From Cercozoa sp. M6MM (taxonomy: Eukaryota; Endomyxa: Ascetosporea): a stretch of 64,000 nucleotides of DNA. Location of the stretch: NCBI GenBank assembly GCA_040357565.1, contig JBDODJ010000009.1; one strand, 5' to 3'. Shown here piece by piece: positions 46,859 through 59,700 of this stretch. Position 1 is the stretch's first letter. The number at the start of each line of letters is the position of its first letter. The position numbers and the translations under genes were made by a program. A model generated the notes under the pieces. It did no database searches. It was given only the letters and a program-made list of their open reading frames with translations, and had not been told where the DNA came from.

Positions 46859-48813
46859 GTACCTCTGATATCTCTGTGTTGCAGCGGCGCCGACGGCAGT
46901 TCGTTCTGACGTCAGAAAGGTGAATTTTCCCGTAACGGGTATGTGTGCCTTTAAAGAGACCTGTGCACTGCAGTCTCAAAGTGTACAATACAAACGACAA
47001 CGTCGCTAAAGTAGCCTCCCTTGCTGTGCCACGTGTCAGTGTATCAATGCACACTTGTGAAACTCACAGAAGCAGCCGCGCGCATGTGTGCCCCTCGAAC
47101 AACTTGAAGGTGTTCGTGGACCCGCCAAGGAGTACTTCCAGGTACTCTGCTACACACAATGAGTGCAGTCGACACAGTACGCCCTTGCCTAGGTGTTTGT
47201 TTTGCCGACTGCGCCAAAGAACGAATTGTTTGGAACTGAGGTGCACTCGCTTTTTGTTCTCCCAAAACAAACAACACTCAGCTTCCTGCGTGTGCAGAAA
47301 GTTGTGCTTCTCTGTGCGAAAGACGAGGAGTCTGCACAAGCGTGGGTGCACCAGTTGAAGCTCGCCATTCGAGGTGTCTAATTGCCAGTCTCCGTATGCG
47401 TGTATTTGTGTGCTTGTATCTTGCTTTTATGTGCTTGTGTCAGGTGTCAAGTCAAGAAACGGCGGTGGTAGTGTCGACAGCGTCAGTACGACCAGGACCA
47501 GCGTCCGCGAGGACAGTGCCACTACGAGCGACAGCACTGGCAACTGTGAAAGCGAGCTGCTTGACGAGATCGGCTCTCTTCTCGAACGCTGTCGCGTACT
47601 GCTGCTCTATGATCTCTGTGTTTTGTTATGACCTTTATCTGCTCCTTTGTAGTGGCCCAGAGGAGCTACGCAGCACTTCTTGAAACAGCGACTTGGCAAC
47701 AACCTGCGAGGTAGTATATGACTGCTTCCATTTACTTCTCCGTTTAACATGTCTGGCAGGCGTATTGTTCGTGTTGTCACTGCTGTCGTACGCTCGGTCT
47801 GAGGTACCGTGTCACAGCTTTGTGTATGTCAGTTTCGGTCCTTGTTGAAGTTTTCTCGGTCGGACAGGGCCAGGATCTACCTGCGATGCTGATTCGTCTG
47901 CTGACCACTGACCACACTGCTGATATCACAACAACTAGCACCGATGACGTCGCAGCTGGCAGCGGCACCGGCGGATTTTTGTCGCACGTGCGTGCACTCG
48001 ACAAGGCGCTGCTGCTAGACGCGGTGCATCGCCACTCGCCTGCGTACCTTCTTCCCTGCTGGCCTGCTTACCTGTGTGTGTGTGCGTTGTCATGTGCCTG
48101 TGATTTTGCACAGACTGCGAACGGCACTCACTGAGATCCTGAGTGCCGAACCTGTTGGCACGAATGACCTGTATCACACGTGCTGCTTTCCCTGTGTCCT
48201 TGAGTATTAGTGTTGTACCTGTTACTTGCAGCAACGACATTGACAAGGTCGAGTGCATCACCACTGTTCCAGTGTATGTTTACTTGTATTGTGGGGTCAG
48301 ATATACTTGATGTTCACACAGATCATTGTTACTCCGAAACGTCACACTCAAGCTCTTGTGTCTTCTTGGTGTGAACTCTCTTACTGCTGCTCGGGCTCTG
48401 TTGCTCACCTGTATGTGTTGTCTATCTCTGAAGGCGAAGACATGGAGCGCATCGCGATGCAGTTCTGCGCTGCCGAGAAAATGGATGTCGCTGCCGCCGA
48501 TGCACTGCTCGCGTGTCTGATTCAAGAAACACCGTGGCTGCAGCGTGACGTGCTGGCTAACAGTCAGTTTACCCTGCTTGTGCGGCGTCCGGTAGGCATT
48601 GGCTTTTTACATGCTCAAGGTGTCTGGGATATTTAAAGGTGTGCCGGTAGGAAATGTGGCGCGCGCACTTGCTCGCCCTGGCGGGCAGCAATTTCATCCT
48701 GCGTGCTATTGCACTCCGCGAGATCAATTCGCTGCTCCTGCACGTAGCTTGCACTTTTTATTGTTTGATTATATTTAACATTGATTCATTTTGCTGCTTG
48801 TGTGTGTATGTGC

Positions 48814-48889
<76 letters not shown>

Positions 48890-50838
48890 CATGGAAGTAA
48901 CTGCGACTCACTCTTGTCGCTGAATCAGTGGGTCCTCCTGTTTGTGTCTGTTGGGTTGTGTCATGATTTTTAATGTCTGCTGTGGTTTGTTGTGACAGGT
49001 GGCAGCGCGTGGTGCTGCCGCTGCTGCTGGACGTGCCGTTGCTTGAGTCGAATCGCTCGGCGGCGCAGCAGAAAGTGTTCCAGTACACGCTCAACATCTT
49101 CACTCTCCTGCTGTCGCACCGGTACGTCTAGTATCTGACCCTGTGTCCACTGGGGGTCTCACTTTCTGCATGGCCCACTCTCGCAGGTGTCTGAGTCGCC
49201 GTGCGACCTTGGGTCATGACGTGTCGCTCACACTTGGCGTGGTGGCGGCCATTGCACCTCCGTGTGCCTCGACTGGTACCTCTTGTGTTAGTGTACCCCT
49301 CTCCCCTGACAGTCAGTATGTGCGATGTGACAGTGATGTTGTGCTGCTCGATCCTGCGCTCGTTATTCTCCAAGTTGCGTGGTGTGTCGAGTCACTCGCA
49401 CTTCCCCTACATCGAACAGGTGAACCCGTCGTCTCCTCGTGTTGCCCTGCATGTTACCAAATAAGACAATGTGAGTGTGTAGAACGAAGTGCCGTGGAAC
49501 AACCTGCGAGGACTCCTGCTTGTCACTGAGGTATGCCCTTTTCCTGTCCATCTGTCCCTGTTCACCTGTCCCTGTCCATCTGTCCCTGTCTATCTGGACC
49601 ACCCATATACGTAGGCCTTCATTTTCCGAGCACCTTCCTGGCTGCGACCCACGTTGACCGACACCAAGAGTACCGACATGGTACTGCAGACGAAACTGAC
49701 GGCCCAGCAGGTACTGTCCTGTCCTGTCCTGTCCTGTACCTGTGTGTACTTGTGTGGCTACACCTAAGGTCCTGTTTTGTGTAGATTGCTCAAGTGGCGC
49801 CTGTCGCTTTGTTGGCTGCCTCATCGCTGTCGTCAGTGTACCTGTTCTCTTGGTTGGTTGGGAGGTTGGATGTGATGCTTGTGCATATATCTTTATATGT
49901 GTGTATCCTGAGTATACCCACAGGAACTCGAACGAGCCGCCCGAGAACAATGACGATGACGTGGGACTGCGGCCAATGTGCGGCGAGGCCTATCCGGAGC
50001 AGGAGGTGGCGCATCAGGCGGCGTCCTTGCTGGAAGACATGGGCCTCGCGCCCGGCAAGCTGCAGGACTCGCTCGCCTCGCAGCCCGGCATGGACAGCCG
50101 ACACTGCCGCGCCTTGCTGCGTTTCTCCGAGAGCGCCGTTTTCTTCCGGTAGGATGTCCTCTGCTGCTGCTGCTGCTTGTGTGTGTGTGTGTGTGTGTGT
50201 GTGTTTGTGTGTTTGTGTGTGTGTGTGTGTGTTGTACCCTGACATTGCCTGGTGATGTTCGTGTCTGCAGGGACGCAGAGCTTTTCCTCATGACGGCCGC
50301 GCACTACCGCAACAGCATGGCGCAGGGCGATGCCTTTGAGGTCGTGCTGCGCAGGGTGACGCAAAAGTTTTTGCTTGCTGTGCCTCAGGAGCGTCGCAAG
50401 GTGGCCTTCCTTTCCCTTCTTCTTTGTCACGATCTATTCTTTGACCATATGTGTGGTACCATATGTGTTACAGGCTTTTGCGGAGGAGAACTTCCGTCAG
50501 AGTCACACGCCGCGCAAGGACCGCTTCAAGGGCACCATGGTACCTCGGCCTCCATGTGCATGTCAGGGGCAGGTACCCTTTTTTGTCGCTGCAGAAGCGT
50601 TTGCGGCGGCGTGGTGGACGCCGTGTGCCGGCGATTCCTTCCTGGGCTCTTGGCGAAGACTCGCCTCGCCGACGCCTCTCCATTTTCCGGTATGCCCACC
50701 CAAGATGCCCAATACTTTCTCTGTGCCTTGGTGCCTCTCTGTATGGGTTGTGCTCTCGGTTCGAACAGTTCGTCTCCGTCCAGTCCGAGTCCGTTGGCGT
50801 CGCCTCTGCCGAACAAAGCGCGTGGTGAGCAAGAGTAG
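46691..50838 (+). CDS. Large protein with N-terminal PH domain
   Basis: The ATG at 46691 gives MESRILCGSLHVCRANRSRG. A pleckstrin-homology domain is then assembled from small exons: RRRRQFVLTSE, SLKVYNTNDNVAK, KQPRACVPLEQLEGVRGPAK, EYFQVFVLPTAPKNELFGTE, KVVLLCAKDEESAQAWVHQL, KLAI. The last helix has the invariant Trp. All six junctions keep the frame. A Ser/Thr-rich linker follows. Then come many helical exons: FLKQRLGNNLRGVLFVLSLL, KMDVAAADALLACLIQETPW, LLLDVPLLESNRSAAQQKVF, EVPWNNLRGLLLVTEAFIF, LLEDMGLAPGKLQDSLASQP, DAELFLMTAAHYRNSM. The end is SPSSPSPLASPLPNKARGEQE. Membrane phosphoinositide binding is likely from the PH domain. The helical part is not recognised and could be a GAP/GEF-like regulator. 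Several internal junctions (48250-49500) are uncertain. Confidence 0.72.
46772..46856. repeat. (GC)n-(GT)n compound microsatellite
   Basis: An alternating GC array passes into a GT array in the first intron of the PH gene. Alternating purine-pyrimidine tracts of this kind can adopt Z-DNA. Confidence 0.95.
48799..48888. repeat. (GT)n microsatellite in PH gene intron
   Basis: A GT array with GTAT interruptions. Confidence 0.94.
49712..49740. repeat. (TGTCC)n pentanucleotide repeat
   Basis: Five or so copies of TGTCC lie at the start of an intron of the PH gene. Confidence 0.88.
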
Positions 50839-51783
50839 TCACGCGGAAGTTGTGTTCCACCTCGACTTTTGCCAACGTCATCCATGTGATGCGATGGTCG
50901 GTGGGCAGCGCTACGCTAGTAAAGCAAAGTAAGCGGAGCGACGGTGCGCTGGTGTACCGTACGGTACGCATGTTGTTGTAAAATATAAATGATTGTCGTG
51001 GACGGTCGGGTATACGTACGGTACCCTCAAGAAACAACACAATATCTAGTTAAACAGTTAGTTTTCTATTTACGTTAACTGTCGTTCGTCTCGTCGTCAC
51101 GCGTAAAATACTTCGGTCGTGCCGGCGGTGAGGTCGGAGAACTACGTCACGACGTCAGATGGTCGCGCGCAGTCGGCGTCGTCGCACGAGGCGAGTCGGG
51201 GGCGGTGCGCGACTCTGTCGTAAACTCGGTGCAGCAACGATAGATAATATTCCGACGTGATGCATGGGACCATCATACATAGTACTGTACGTGGCCGTCG
51301 CGTCACCCGTAATCGAATTTTGCTACTGTACCCTACCGTAGGCGAGCCGTGAGGTACGTAAGTTTACAGTAAGCCAGCGTGAGTGAAGCCGATTGTGTTG
51401 GTACAGTACGGTACAGTACCTGACGCGGCGCCACGCGTACAACTGGTTCGCGGTCGCGTACCGTACAGTGCACAAACCCTGAACGGGGTTTGTCCCGGAT
51501 TGACGGGGCGTTTCTTCCGTCTTATCCTGGGGAAAATCCATATCGTCAAAAAGTTAAAAAAACCCAGGGGGTCCAGTAACTACCTAAACATACCAGACAC
51601 CAAAGGCAAAACTTAGGAAAGCCCACAACGCCTAACGGTTGGATTTTTCAAAAACGCCCCTGAACGAAACTAACTACCCACTAATTATAACCCGGGAACC
51701 TGCACCGCACCAACCATGACGGTTCTCCTTGAAACCAAATTCGAACTCAGATCAACAGACTTGAGCATGAGTTTAGGGACAGT
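50839..51783. other. Convergent intergenic region
   Basis: No gene is supported. The stretch includes several GTAC-rich words (tacggtacgc, gtacggtacc, cagtacggtacagtacc) and an A-rich part near 51550. It may hold an unrecognised remnant, but no frame is convincing. Confidence 0.4.
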
Positions 51784-53010
51784 CAGAAGTAGGTGTTGTC
51801 CCACTGCGAGTCGTAAAGAGACGCCCAGGGATCCTTGGCTGCGTCTCCTTGCTGAGTTGTACCTGCGCTACCCGCCGTACCCGCCCCGCTTGACGCGCCC
51901 GCCGCGCCTGCACCCTGACCACCTGCCGCCTGCTGCTGCCAGTCGCGCTACGAGGGCCACATCGATGCAAGTGCCAGTATCGATCCCAAACAAACAAGGC
52001 ACCTTGTGGCTGTTGACCCAGTCGGTGGCTTCTTGCTGCTGCTGCCGCTCCCACTCGTGCCAGCGAGTGTCAACATCCTAGATAGAGTGTCCGTGGTGGG
52101 AGCGATACAGTATCTCTGACGGACAGAAAAGTCAGTACCTGGTCGCGGAAGTGCTGCTTCTGCATGTCCTGCCGGAGCTTGTCGGCCATGTCCTGGTTGC
52201 CCATGACACGAGCTTGTTTCTCACGCTCCAGCATGTGCAGTGATTCCTGAGGTGTAAAGAGTGGCACAGATGCACAACGGCAAGATACGACATTGCTGAA
52301 CTAGATGCCGATACCTGGCAGAAACGTAGCTCCTGCTGGCACGACAGTGTATCGCGGTAGTGACCCTGCGCCTGCGCGACAAGCTCCTCGGCGCGCGACT
52401 GCTCAAGTCGAAGCGACTCCTGGGCGATGCCTAGTTCTGCATCGCGACGTTGAGTCTCCTTGACGGCCTCCTCGTGCTGCTTGCGCAGCGTGCTCAGCTC
52501 TTCGGTGCGCGAGGTGTCACTCTGCACGCAGCACAAGCCAGATGGAGAGGCCTTCCACTGGATATTGAGTAGAGAAAAAGCACTTGTCGGGCGGCAGCGC
52601 GTTCGCGCGACAATGTGCGGTCAAACACGCTCTGCTTCTCTTGCAAGCGACGGTCGAACTCATCGCGCAGTGCCCGCTCGCGCTTCTGGATGCGCTGCTC
52701 CAACTCACTGATTGTGTACACCGGCGTCGTCTCTGGGGTGGCACTCAAGCTGGAGGACGACGAGAACGTGCCGACTAGTGCACTCAAACCGTACACAACG
52801 AGCCATAACGCTAATATGGCACCGCACACGAGACCTCCAATGCGCAGATACTTCTTCCTGGTTAGACGATCACCGCATACCACTGCTGTAATAAACTGGA
52901 CAGGCAAGGGCTACCACTTCGCCTTCCTGCCGTGTCTGTCCCGAGATATTGGCACTGAGGTGCTGCTGCCAAATCCTGGCAGTGTGCTTTCGCCGCCACG
53001 GGCACGCAAC
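51784..53010 (-). CDS. Membrane-anchored coiled-coil protein
   Basis: An N-terminal basic segment DRLTRKKYLRIGG precedes one membrane helix, LVCGAILALWLVVYGLSALV, arranged like a signal anchor. A long coiled coil follows: ISELEQRIQKRERALRDEFD, RLQEKQSVFDRTLSRERAAA, TEELSTLRKQHEEAVKETQR, ESLRLEQSRAEELVAQAQGH, ESLHMLEREKQARVMGNQDM, DVDTRWHEWERQQQEATDWV. The C-terminus is Gly/Ala/Gln-rich and ends DPWASLYDSQWDNTYF. This is the shape of golgin- or SNARE-tether-like or organelle-contact proteins, but no family is recognised. The first exon (start at about 53010, MLRARGGESTLPG) is uncertain because its junction does not keep phase in my reading. Confidence 0.7.
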
Positions 53011-53387
53011 ATTGTGTGATTCTCAAGAACCTTTGGATGATGCTCAAGACGACTGTCGTCTCAAAAAATGACGTCAGCCTGCTATGAAGTGCCAGTGGAC
53101 AGTATGGGGAGTGCCGTGTGAGCCCAACAGTGTTGAGCACAGCTCTGCTCCACCGGGGGTCGTGTGGAGTTTCACGACGCTTCGCGTGTAGAACGAAGGT
53201 GGCATGACACCCGCGCTCGGAGATTCGCAATATAAAACTGTCAGTTATCAATGACAAAAAGGCATCAGGCGCGCGACATCGCGTCGTGTTCTAGCGCGGT
53301 ACCACATCTTGTTTCCACTAGTTCTGCTAGTAAACTGAATTTAATCTCAGTCAGTTGGCTTAGTGAGTCTTCAAGTTTAACTTCAGT
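53011..53387. other. Intergenic
   Basis: Nothing is recognised between the coiled-coil gene start and the kinase stop codon. Confidence 0.35.
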
Positions 53388-56305
53388 TCAGTCATTGAGA
53401 ATCTCGAGGCTTATGTGAGTCGGAACGAATTCGCTTGTCGTAAAATTGATTCTCCTGTTGGTTGCTTCGTCCCCCGGGCTGCTGAGGTTGGTCTCAGTAG
53501 TGACTGAAAGCTCTGACACACGAATGTCACGATCCCGTGTTTTTTTCAAAGGCCTAACACAACAAGCTGAATGAAATTCGCTTCGGACTGGTACCGCCGC
53601 GCGCGCCGAAAAAGCCACGACTCCATACCTGGACAGAGGATGCGTCAAGTCAACATGCTCGGGAATCTCGCAGTCGATACTGAGCTCGAGGATTATCGCT
53701 TGGATTTCTTGGAGCTTAGCAAGCACTTGCTCCATTGTGCACCGCTCTTGCCAGCCAAAGAAACTGCGCATGCCATGCAGCGCGAAGGTACAGGCAAAAC
53801 AGGTATCAATTCAAAGAGTGTCGTGTACAGGGTGTCGTGAATTAACTTGGAAAGGGCCGCGTAAACATCGTGTCGTTCCGCCAAGAGCGGAAACGGGAGG
53901 TCCATATCGTCACCGTCGAGCAAAGACGCCTGCGGCGACTTTTGCTCGCAGTATTGATAGAATGCGAATAAGAAGGCGGGAACGGTTTCGTTCTTCACTT
54001 TTTCCCACACAGCGTCAAGCGCAATCACTGGATTTACTCGGAAGAACACCTCCGCCAAAAGAATCTATCAATCCACATCATAAATATATGTTTATATACT
54101 AAAGATGTACAATATTAGAGGGAGCAATGTAGAGCAGAGCGTTCACATATTAATACGTATTGCATGCAACTGAAGCCAAAATCTGAAATATCGACGTAGG
54201 TTTACCCCAAACCCCCATACGTCTCTCGCCATAAGCGCTTCGATGCCCTGTTCGGGTTTGATACCGCCGATTGCTTCAGGTGCCATGTAGATAGGCGAGC
54301 CTCCAACACTCGCGCCGCTCTAGAACGCAGATCTCATTACAAACGTCCCTGTAGTTACGTAAAGATGTAGTACCTGTCGCCTTAGCGATACTTCGTCTTG
54401 AGCCAAGCCCTACCAGTGCATGGAGCAAAGTAGCTTAACATAGCTATAGAGGCTGGTACCAGATCGAGGAGAACTGCGTGGATGTCGATACTCGGCAATG
54501 TGCTCTCTTCATCGCTTTTCTCAACTTCGCCCCAAGTGTCGATGTCGTCCTCCGGGTTGAACCAGGGCAGATACCGTACAGGTGATACAATCTGCGCACT
54601 CTCAGAAAAGAGTCTAATGCTGCGTCAGGAAATTTACTCGCAACAGTTGTTGTAATTTACAACGGATGAGTTCTCTGCCTTCACGTCGAGATGCGCGACT
54701 TTGTTCTTGTGCATGTAAGCCTGGGAATACTTGCAACATTCTTGAAGTTGCTTCAACTTTTATGGTAGTTTCATAGTACAAGAGCGGTGGCGATGTCGAT
54801 AGCTAGCGACATCTGGACGCGCAGCGATGTGCGCACCTCAAAGAAGAGGAGCTGCTCCACAGTGTCCACTTCTGTCAGTTTCGATGAACTGGTTCGAGCA
54901 CCAAGGTACCGTCATCTTTGCTTCAACCCAACTGAAAGCATAGAGGTGGTAAATTTACAGTGCACGATCGAGCGTGTGCCATCCGTATCGTGGCAGCACC
55001 GTCAAAGTTGCTGCTCCTTCTACCTTGCAGCACTCAGGTTCACCCAATGCAATCGTGACATAGACAACTTCGCTTACTCAAAGCCACAAAGGCTATCGGG
55101 CGTACTAAAGCGGGGCTACCCACATTCTCTGTATGTTAATTTAATGTATATCTTCTATCTTTTAAGTACCACAGCGACGCAACCTCCTCGTCATGTGCGA
55201 TCTCAAAGTGTGCATGCTTTGTACCGTACACAGCTGCTCACATGACGTAGTGTATACTCGTTGCATGCACTGAAACAATCGATACCAGTGTGTTTGCGAT
55301 GTCCGTGCTGCGCGACCGACATGACACGAGCCTCTTCGATCGCCTTCTCGTAGTCATCTGTTCCCTGTCCGGAAACCTTGAGCACGAAGGCACTTGGCTG
55401 AGATTTACATGTGCAAATATTGCCCCAGAAATGTGGTGTAAAGAAGTAAATGTACTTGCTTGCTCAGAAATGCGACAGCCTTCCGAGTTTCCTGTGACTT
55501 GCGAGTGCCTGTTGTATAAAAAATAATCAGACGATTGCAGTATCTGAATCAGTCCTCCTGCCTGTATAACATGAAAGTGTGCCATATATAGAGTACATGA
55601 AATTAGTCGCAGCATCGACAAGAGCATACGAGAGACGACACCGGCTCTGTCTCGACCGCGCATTTCCTCAAACTTTGCTTCAGGGGGTACGTTCTGCCCC
55701 TTCGTCTTTTCAGTCTCGCTGCGACTACTCGAGATGTCATACGCAAACACGGCCGGTTTTTCGCCAAATGCAAACACGTGACCTTGCGCACCTGCGCCGA
55801 GTAGCTTGAGACCGAAAGGATCCAGCGTGCGGCCAGCTTGCAGCACCAACAGTGACAAGAAGTCGCGCAGCAGACGGATAGACTCGTGCGCGTTATCGCC
55901 TGAAGGATAAATTTCACACGCACGGTATTAACCAACTGATCACTTGCGAAACTTTTGACATAATTTACACACACGCGGACTAGGGGGTGACACTGTCAGT
56001 GCTGATTTAGGTGTCAGTGGCGACACCGACTCGGGAGAAGACGGAAGCACCGTTAGAGCTGAGTCAGCTGACTTGGGCTTGAGTGGTGACACCGTGACTG
56101 GCTCACCTGTCTGGTCGCGCACCTCGGTCGAACCGTGAGATCCCCGTGACTGATGCGTGGCTGAGCCCTTCTTCGAAAAGAGTGGCAGTGTGATGTCGAA
56201 ACGCGCAACGTCGGTGACGGTGCTACCTCGGCGAGCTGGAGGTTTGATCGGCACGTCGTATGCGAGAACTTGCGAAAGCAAGCAAAGGAAACTGAGTAGC
56301 TTCAT
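53388..56305 (-). CDS. Protein kinase with N-terminal signal peptide
   Basis: The ATG at 56303-56305 gives MKLLSFLCLLSQVLAYDVPI, a strong signal peptide. A proline/serine/threonine-rich stretch with repeats of SPLKPKS/SPLTPKS follows. The kinase domain shows the glycine loop LGAGAQGHVF, beta-3 AFVLKVSGQ with the Lys, and helix C EKAIEEARVM. The catalytic loop is HLDVKAEN, the metal motif DLG (in place of DFG) is in VLLDLGLAQ, the activation segment is VGGSPIYMAPEAIGG, and then DVWGFGV. The final helix RCTMEQVLAKLQEI lies near the end. An acidic insert (PEDDIDTWGEVEKSDEES) sits just before DLG. All catalytic residues are present, so activity is plausible; HLD makes it a non-RD kinase. No membrane helix after the signal was seen, so the product would enter the secretory pathway as a luminal or secreted kinase. 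Its family is not resolved. Confidence 0.78.
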
Positions 56306-56786
56306 TAGCAACTTTCCCAGTTTGGTCTCAAAAGCGAGCCCGACTTTGCAGCTTCAGTTGCCTGTCGGTGCCAATCAGCTGCCCTCAGACTCAGTTTGAA
56401 TTCAATTCATCGTTCCAGACGCCGAGGATGACTCAAACTTGCCTTTTGGATTTGAAATACGTCAGGCACACACGTGCTCTGGTCGTTGACACTAATAGCA
56501 AATTTAAACCATGGTATGGTGGGTCACACCTGACCCCGTCGGAAAGGGGATCAACCGACTCGAAACCTAAAGACTTGCCACGTCGCAGCCATGCTTCTCA
56601 CGAAGGTTCATTCTCGACAGAGACATCCGAAGAAAGCGATAGGCGCTGTGCAACGAGTGACCTGGTTCGCGCACGTGTACGTCGGACTTGGGAGTGACGA
56701 TTTTGAAACCCACCTCTGGCTTGCCATTGGACAGGTTCTCCTCTGGCGAAAACGACCAACAGTCATACACGCACAGGCACGCACTC
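56306..56786. other. Divergent region between kinase and exchanger genes
   Basis: No gene with a supported model. An open stretch at 56368-56697 has ordinary composition and may be part of the exchanger's 5' leader. Confidence 0.4.
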
Positions 56787-59700
56787 ATGCGCAAAGCGAG
56801 TGCTGCGCCATCGTTGTGCGTGCTGGTATCAAGTTTCGCCGGAGTCGTGAGCGGTTCTTCAAGTATCGATTCCAGTCTCGATACTCACAACAGCCTGGGC
56901 AACAACGACACACCAGTGACCGGCTCTGACAGCGAAGTTGTCGATCTGTGTTACGTCAAATGCGACGGTTGTATCGTTGACTGGGGCCGCTTGTTCCACT
57001 GTGCACCGCCAGGAGCGCAGCCCTTTGTTCTTGTAGGGTAGTTTGGCCTTTGGTTTTTGTATCGTGGTCGTGGTGTGTTTGAACCTGCTGGTGTAGAATG
57101 CTGCTGGCGCTGATGTTGATGTTTCTTTGGCTCGGCAAGATCGCCGACGTCTACCTGAGCGACAGCATGGTCGAGATTCAGGTATGCGCTATCGATCGAA
57201 TGACGGTACAGACTACGGAGAAACAGAATTACGTTGATGTTGGTAGAGGATCACCAAGATGTCGGACACTACGGCTGGATGCACGATCCTTGCGCTCGCC
57301 AATGGTGCTCCTGACCTTGGCAGCGGTATGCAGGCCATCATCTACGCACGTGACGCAGAGGATGCCATTCTCGGCATGGTAAGTTTAAATACGATACGAT
57401 TTAACTCATATCAAAGCGATGTTCACACACCTCTTGTCTGGCATTCAGTCCTCTCTGATGGGAGGAGGCATGTTCGTCTGCAATCTCGTGTTAGCTGGTA
57501 TGAGGCAGGTGTCCCTATTGAGTATACTTTTAAATAGTTGCAAATTTACTGATTGCTCCATCAGCCATCGTGATTGCTTCTCCGGACTTTGCCGTGAAAC
57601 GCGGGCCTTTTATGCGCGATCTGGTACAACGATAGACCTGGAAGATTACAAACACTAGGATTATTGACTGGTGTGCCCCTCCCCCAGGGATGCCTATGGG
57701 TGGCCGTATTTGCCATCGTGCTCTGTGTGGCCGACCTGCGCTTCCGCCTTTCGGAAGGCATCGCACTGCTCGTGTTCTACGCCTTGTATGTGCTCGTTGT
57801 GATCTGCGCCGCCAAGGTAGCCTTGCCGCAAAGAGTCTCCAAGTGACACAGCTGACTGGCAAAGCTGTTAATGTGAACAGATAATGAAGAAGATGCAGCG
57901 AACGTCGCTGATGCGGCCTGTCGACGTTGAGTGCTCTCAGCGCGAGTTGGTAAGTCACTTCGTTCTATGCGATACAACTTAGGTAACCATACGAAACGAC
58001 CCAGACGCTGCCTTCGCAGGAACTGTCACCGACGGCGCAGGAGCAGCCTGAGGAAACCACATCCCAGGACACTCGCGAGACCAAACTGGTACCGTGCATC
58101 TCGTATATTAGTCAGCGCAGACTATCTTCAGTGTACTGTACCTGACTGTGCAGACGGAGACGACAGCAGGCGGTGCTTCACGTCGCTCGCTGGTCCAGAT
58201 GGCGGCCAACGACGCCGTTGCTCGTGGTACTAAATCAAACATATTAGCGCCCCCATGGTCGTATTTGAGGGTGTGTACAGGACCCTTCACGATGCAGTTC
58301 CTGTGGCACCAGCTCAAACAGGACATGCAGGAGCACAAACTCGACTGGCGACAGAAAAGCACAATCGATAAGGTGTTCGACGCACTCTGGACACTTCCCG
58401 TTGGCCTGCTTTGCATGGTACCAATACTGCTATGCGCGCTTAGTTTATGTGTTACTTTCTGGAGGTTAGATCTCGTGTCCGATCACCTGGCAAGTGGACA
58501 TCGACAGCGAACCGAGTTCTTGGAACCCATTGGTATATTATATTTATGGCTGGAAGCTTGTACACCTACTCCGGTAGTGTCTTCAGTTATCTCTGGCCGG
58601 AGTTCCGTGTTCGGTCGCCTTCGTGTCGTCGCAGTTTCTGGTAAAATGCAGCAATAACTAAACATGTAGTACTGCTCAAGTCAGATTAAAGAACCGGTGT
58701 GTGCAATGCATGCAGCCAGACTTCCAAGTCGGCACATGTCCCGGCTGGTTGTTTCTCGGAGTGGTCACCTTAGTGGTCACGCTGACGGTATCGCTGCTGC
58801 TGCGACGGTACGCGCGAATGGATTGGACGCGGCCATTCGCCAAGTCGGCGTTCGTGACGCTGTGTCTGCTGTCGTCGGTCGCATGGATCAATTTGATTGC
58901 TGGTACTGTATTGCCCCGCCTCTCCTTACCTTTACCCCCTCCCCTCTGTTATAGGAGAGACGGTCTACTGCCTGGACCAGCTGGGTCGAATGACCTCTTT
59001 AAATGCACTCTTCCTGGGCGTCACTATGCTGGCCATTGGCAACTCCGTTGGTATCTCTAATTGACCCTTAGGATTAAGGCACATACACAAACTCTGAGCA
59101 GGTGACTTGTCAGCGGCGTATGCTCTGTCCAAGGCAGGCTTCCCTTGCATGGCCCTGAGTGCCGTCTATGCTGGTATATCGCACACCATACCTTCCCTTG
59201 CATGGTTCTGAGGAGTGACCGTACATTTATTGCACGGAAACAGACATGGTATGTTCTCTACTGGGTCTGATGGGTATAGGACCACTGTTCAACATGCTGG
59301 TGACGACCGGTCTGTCCATTACGGTCAAGACGGCCTCGATGCCGTCGCACATGTGGCAGGTGTTCGTCTCGCCGCACGGTGGTCTGCTTTTCTCGGGATC
59401 AATGATCCTGTTCTCGCTAATCTCGCAGGTTTATTCTAGTTCTTCTGTTTCCAGTCCCTGTATACTATATCTGTTTGACTGGATTATTGACACCGACAGG
59501 CCGTCGCCATCGCGTGCTGCGGCTTCAAAGCACGCAAGTGGCTCGCCGTTCTCTGCGTCGCCAACTACGTCGCCTTTGTCGCAGGCATCTCCTTGCTTGT
59601 CTTTGCTTTCGGTACCGTACAACGAAAATCCACGCTGTCCTCAGTGAGGCTCCCTAACTATAAAATTACCGGCTGGATTCTGGGCAGGGCAAGACTAACC

